Assembly: GCA_021204545.1 (NCBI GenBank)
Contig: JAJPZF010000026.1
Span: 1-6,941 of the forward strand
Length of the DNA: 6,941 bases
Reading direction: 5' to 3'
Origin: Prevotellaceae bacterium
GTDB taxonomy: Bacteria; Bacteroidota; Bacteroidia; Bacteroidales; Bacteroidaceae
Shown: positions 6,370 through 6,941 of the stretch, piece after piece
Layout: every line of letters begins with the position of its first letter
Position numbering within the stretch: position 1 is the stretch's first letter
The notes under the pieces: model-generated
What the model was told of the DNA's origin: nothing
The model's database searches: none
Seen by the model: only the letters and a program-made list of their open reading frames with translations
Position numbers and translations under genes: made by a program

Positions 6370-6882
6370 TCACTCCTCCCCCTCCCACGGCAGCACCCTC
6401 AGGCCAAGCCTCCCGCAGGTGGCCTCGCTCTTGGGGCGGCGGCGCGTCTCTGGCGTGTAGTAGACGCAGAACTTGCGCTCCTGGTCCCAGCGGTCGTGGA
6501 TTACCTTATAGCCGAAATCGCGCGCCATCCTGGACTTAGCGGCACTTTGGGCACCGCTGAGCCGCCTGAAGTCCTCCGAGTGGTAGCCCTCGCCGAAGAT
6601 GCCCCACTTGAGGTTGCGCCTCGCCTTGCGGCAGTTGTCGCTGACTTTCCTGCCTGCCACGGCGCGGAAGGCTGCCTTGCCCGCCTCGCTCTTGCGCAGG
6701 CCGCGCCTGCCCGCGATGACCCTTATGGTGTTCGCCTGCACGCCGACGACCTCCGCGATGTCGGGGCAGGGGGTGTCGGGGTACACCTCCCTGAGCCACG
6801 CCCTCTGCCTCCTTGTCCAGAGGCAGCCTTTCCCGTGCCTTGCGAAGAGCCTAAGCCCCCGCTCTCTCTGCTCGTCTGTCAC
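6370..6882 (-). CDS. Basic helix-turn-helix protein, probable phage DNA-binding regulator
   Basis: A 170-residue, strongly basic protein. Residues about 21-65 form an HTH-like domain: LWTRRQRAWLREVYP (21-35) followed by DIAEVVGV (41-48) and NTIRVIAGRRGLRKS (51-65). This is the 'W-T-x-L-R-x-Y-P ... I-A-x-x-x-G ... I-x-x-x-A-x-x-x-G-L-x-K-S' pattern of phage HTH proteins. The middle (66-118) is basic and poor in known motifs. The C-terminal part has FGYKVIHDRW (123-132) and YYTPETRRRPKSE (141-153), which from memory also occurs in HTH proteins of Bacteroidales phages. Function is inferred as DNA binding, perhaps transcription control; I see no HNH or other nuclease residues. The start is GTG 6882, four bases after the end of the preceding frame and preceded by GGTGAGG. 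It is followed three bases later by the 94-residue gene. Confidence 0.78.
   Translation of the reverse strand: MTDEQRERGLRLFARHGKGCLWTRRQRAWLREVYPDTPCPDIAEVVGVQANTIRVIAGRRGLRKSEAGKAAFRAVAGRKVSDNCRKARRNLKWGIFGEGYHSEDFRRLSGAQSAAKSRMARDFGYKVIHDRWDQERKFCVYYTPETRRRPKSEATCGRLGLRVLPWEGEE
6373..6377 (-). promoter_or_regulatory. Ribosome binding site AGGAG for the 94-residue gene
   Basis: On the minus strand GGGGGAGGAG precedes TGAGCT and then ATG 6366. AGGAG lies six bases from the start and falls inside the last codons of the HTH gene. This canonical site contrasts with the AAGGA placed one base from the start in the plus-strand genes. Confidence 0.55.
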
Positions 6883-6886
6883 GGCC

Positions 6887-6941
6887 TCACCGCCCGCTGT
6901 CTATCCACCATGCGCAGAGCAATGACACGGCCACGAACAGC
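6887..6941 (-). CDS. C-terminal end of a possible membrane protein (partial)
   Basis: A minus-strand frame entering from the right edge reads LFVAVSLLCAWWIDSGR and stops at TGA 6889-6887, four bases before the GTG start of the HTH gene. The stretch is hydrophobic with two adjacent Trp, as at the end of a membrane helix, and its codons (TTC, GTG, GCC, CTC, TGC, GAC, AGC) suit the neighbourhood. A second open frame in the same bases (ending at 6879 and overlapping the GTG start by four bases) is richer in CGT, GCT and GTT, which are unusual here. I prefer the hydrophobic frame, but 17 residues are too few to be sure. Confidence 0.4.
   Translation of the reverse strand, partial: LFVAVSLLCAWWIDSGR

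Noticed and set aside
1..6941. CRISPR array, insertion sequence, diversity-generating retroelement or toxin-antitoxin pair
   Set aside because: No regularly spaced repeats, transposase, reverse transcriptase or template/variable repeat pair was visible. The AT-rich centre of the large gene lacks the adenine-site pattern and accessory genes a retroelement target would need here.

Overview
The window looks like part of a tailed-phage (or prophage) genome, probably from a GC-rich member of the Bacteroidota. The phage assignment rests on a recognisable portal protein, a very large tail-type virion protein directly after it, and tight gene packing. The host guess is weaker. The two large virion proteins and the helix-turn-helix (HTH) protein resemble, from memory, protein families common in phages and prophages of Bacteroidales. 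Codon use favours GAC, GAG, AAG, ATA and AGG. I cannot confirm the host without a search.

Layout. Positions 1-5785 are a plus-strand structural module read as one tight operon: the last 20 codons of an unidentified protein (1-65), a 183-residue acidic helical protein (69-620), the portal protein (about 638-2596) and a 1058-residue probable tail nozzle/stabilisation-type protein (2609-5785). Gaps are 3, 17 and 12 bases. The second and third junctions share the same start context, AAGGA-Y-ATGGCAA. Positions 5786-6081 are a convergent intergenic region crowded with inverted repeats, a perfect 21-bp tandem duplication and a likely terminator for the opposite strand. Positions 6082-6941 hold a minus-strand module: the tail end of a possible membrane protein (6941-6887), a basic HTH protein (6882-6370, GTG start) and a 94-residue protein of unknown function (6366-6082).

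The plus-strand genes plausibly supply the portal vertex and tail. The portal is the dodecameric DNA channel in this family. The 183-residue protein sits where small connector or adaptor proteins often lie, and the large protein carries a C-terminal motif block typical of nozzle-like virion proteins. The minus-strand genes look like a separate, possibly regulatory or early, transcription unit ending head-on against the structural operon.

The most striking feature is inside the 1058-residue gene. Its ends are very GC-rich like the rest of the window, but about 1.7 kb in the middle (roughly 3075-4770) is AT-richer with different codon choice while staying in one open frame. This points to homologous exchange or a separately evolving central domain. 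The second point of interest is the 5784-5990 region, with four copies of TTTCCR (two as palindromes, two in the tandem repeat). I found no complete new defence or mobile system in this window.
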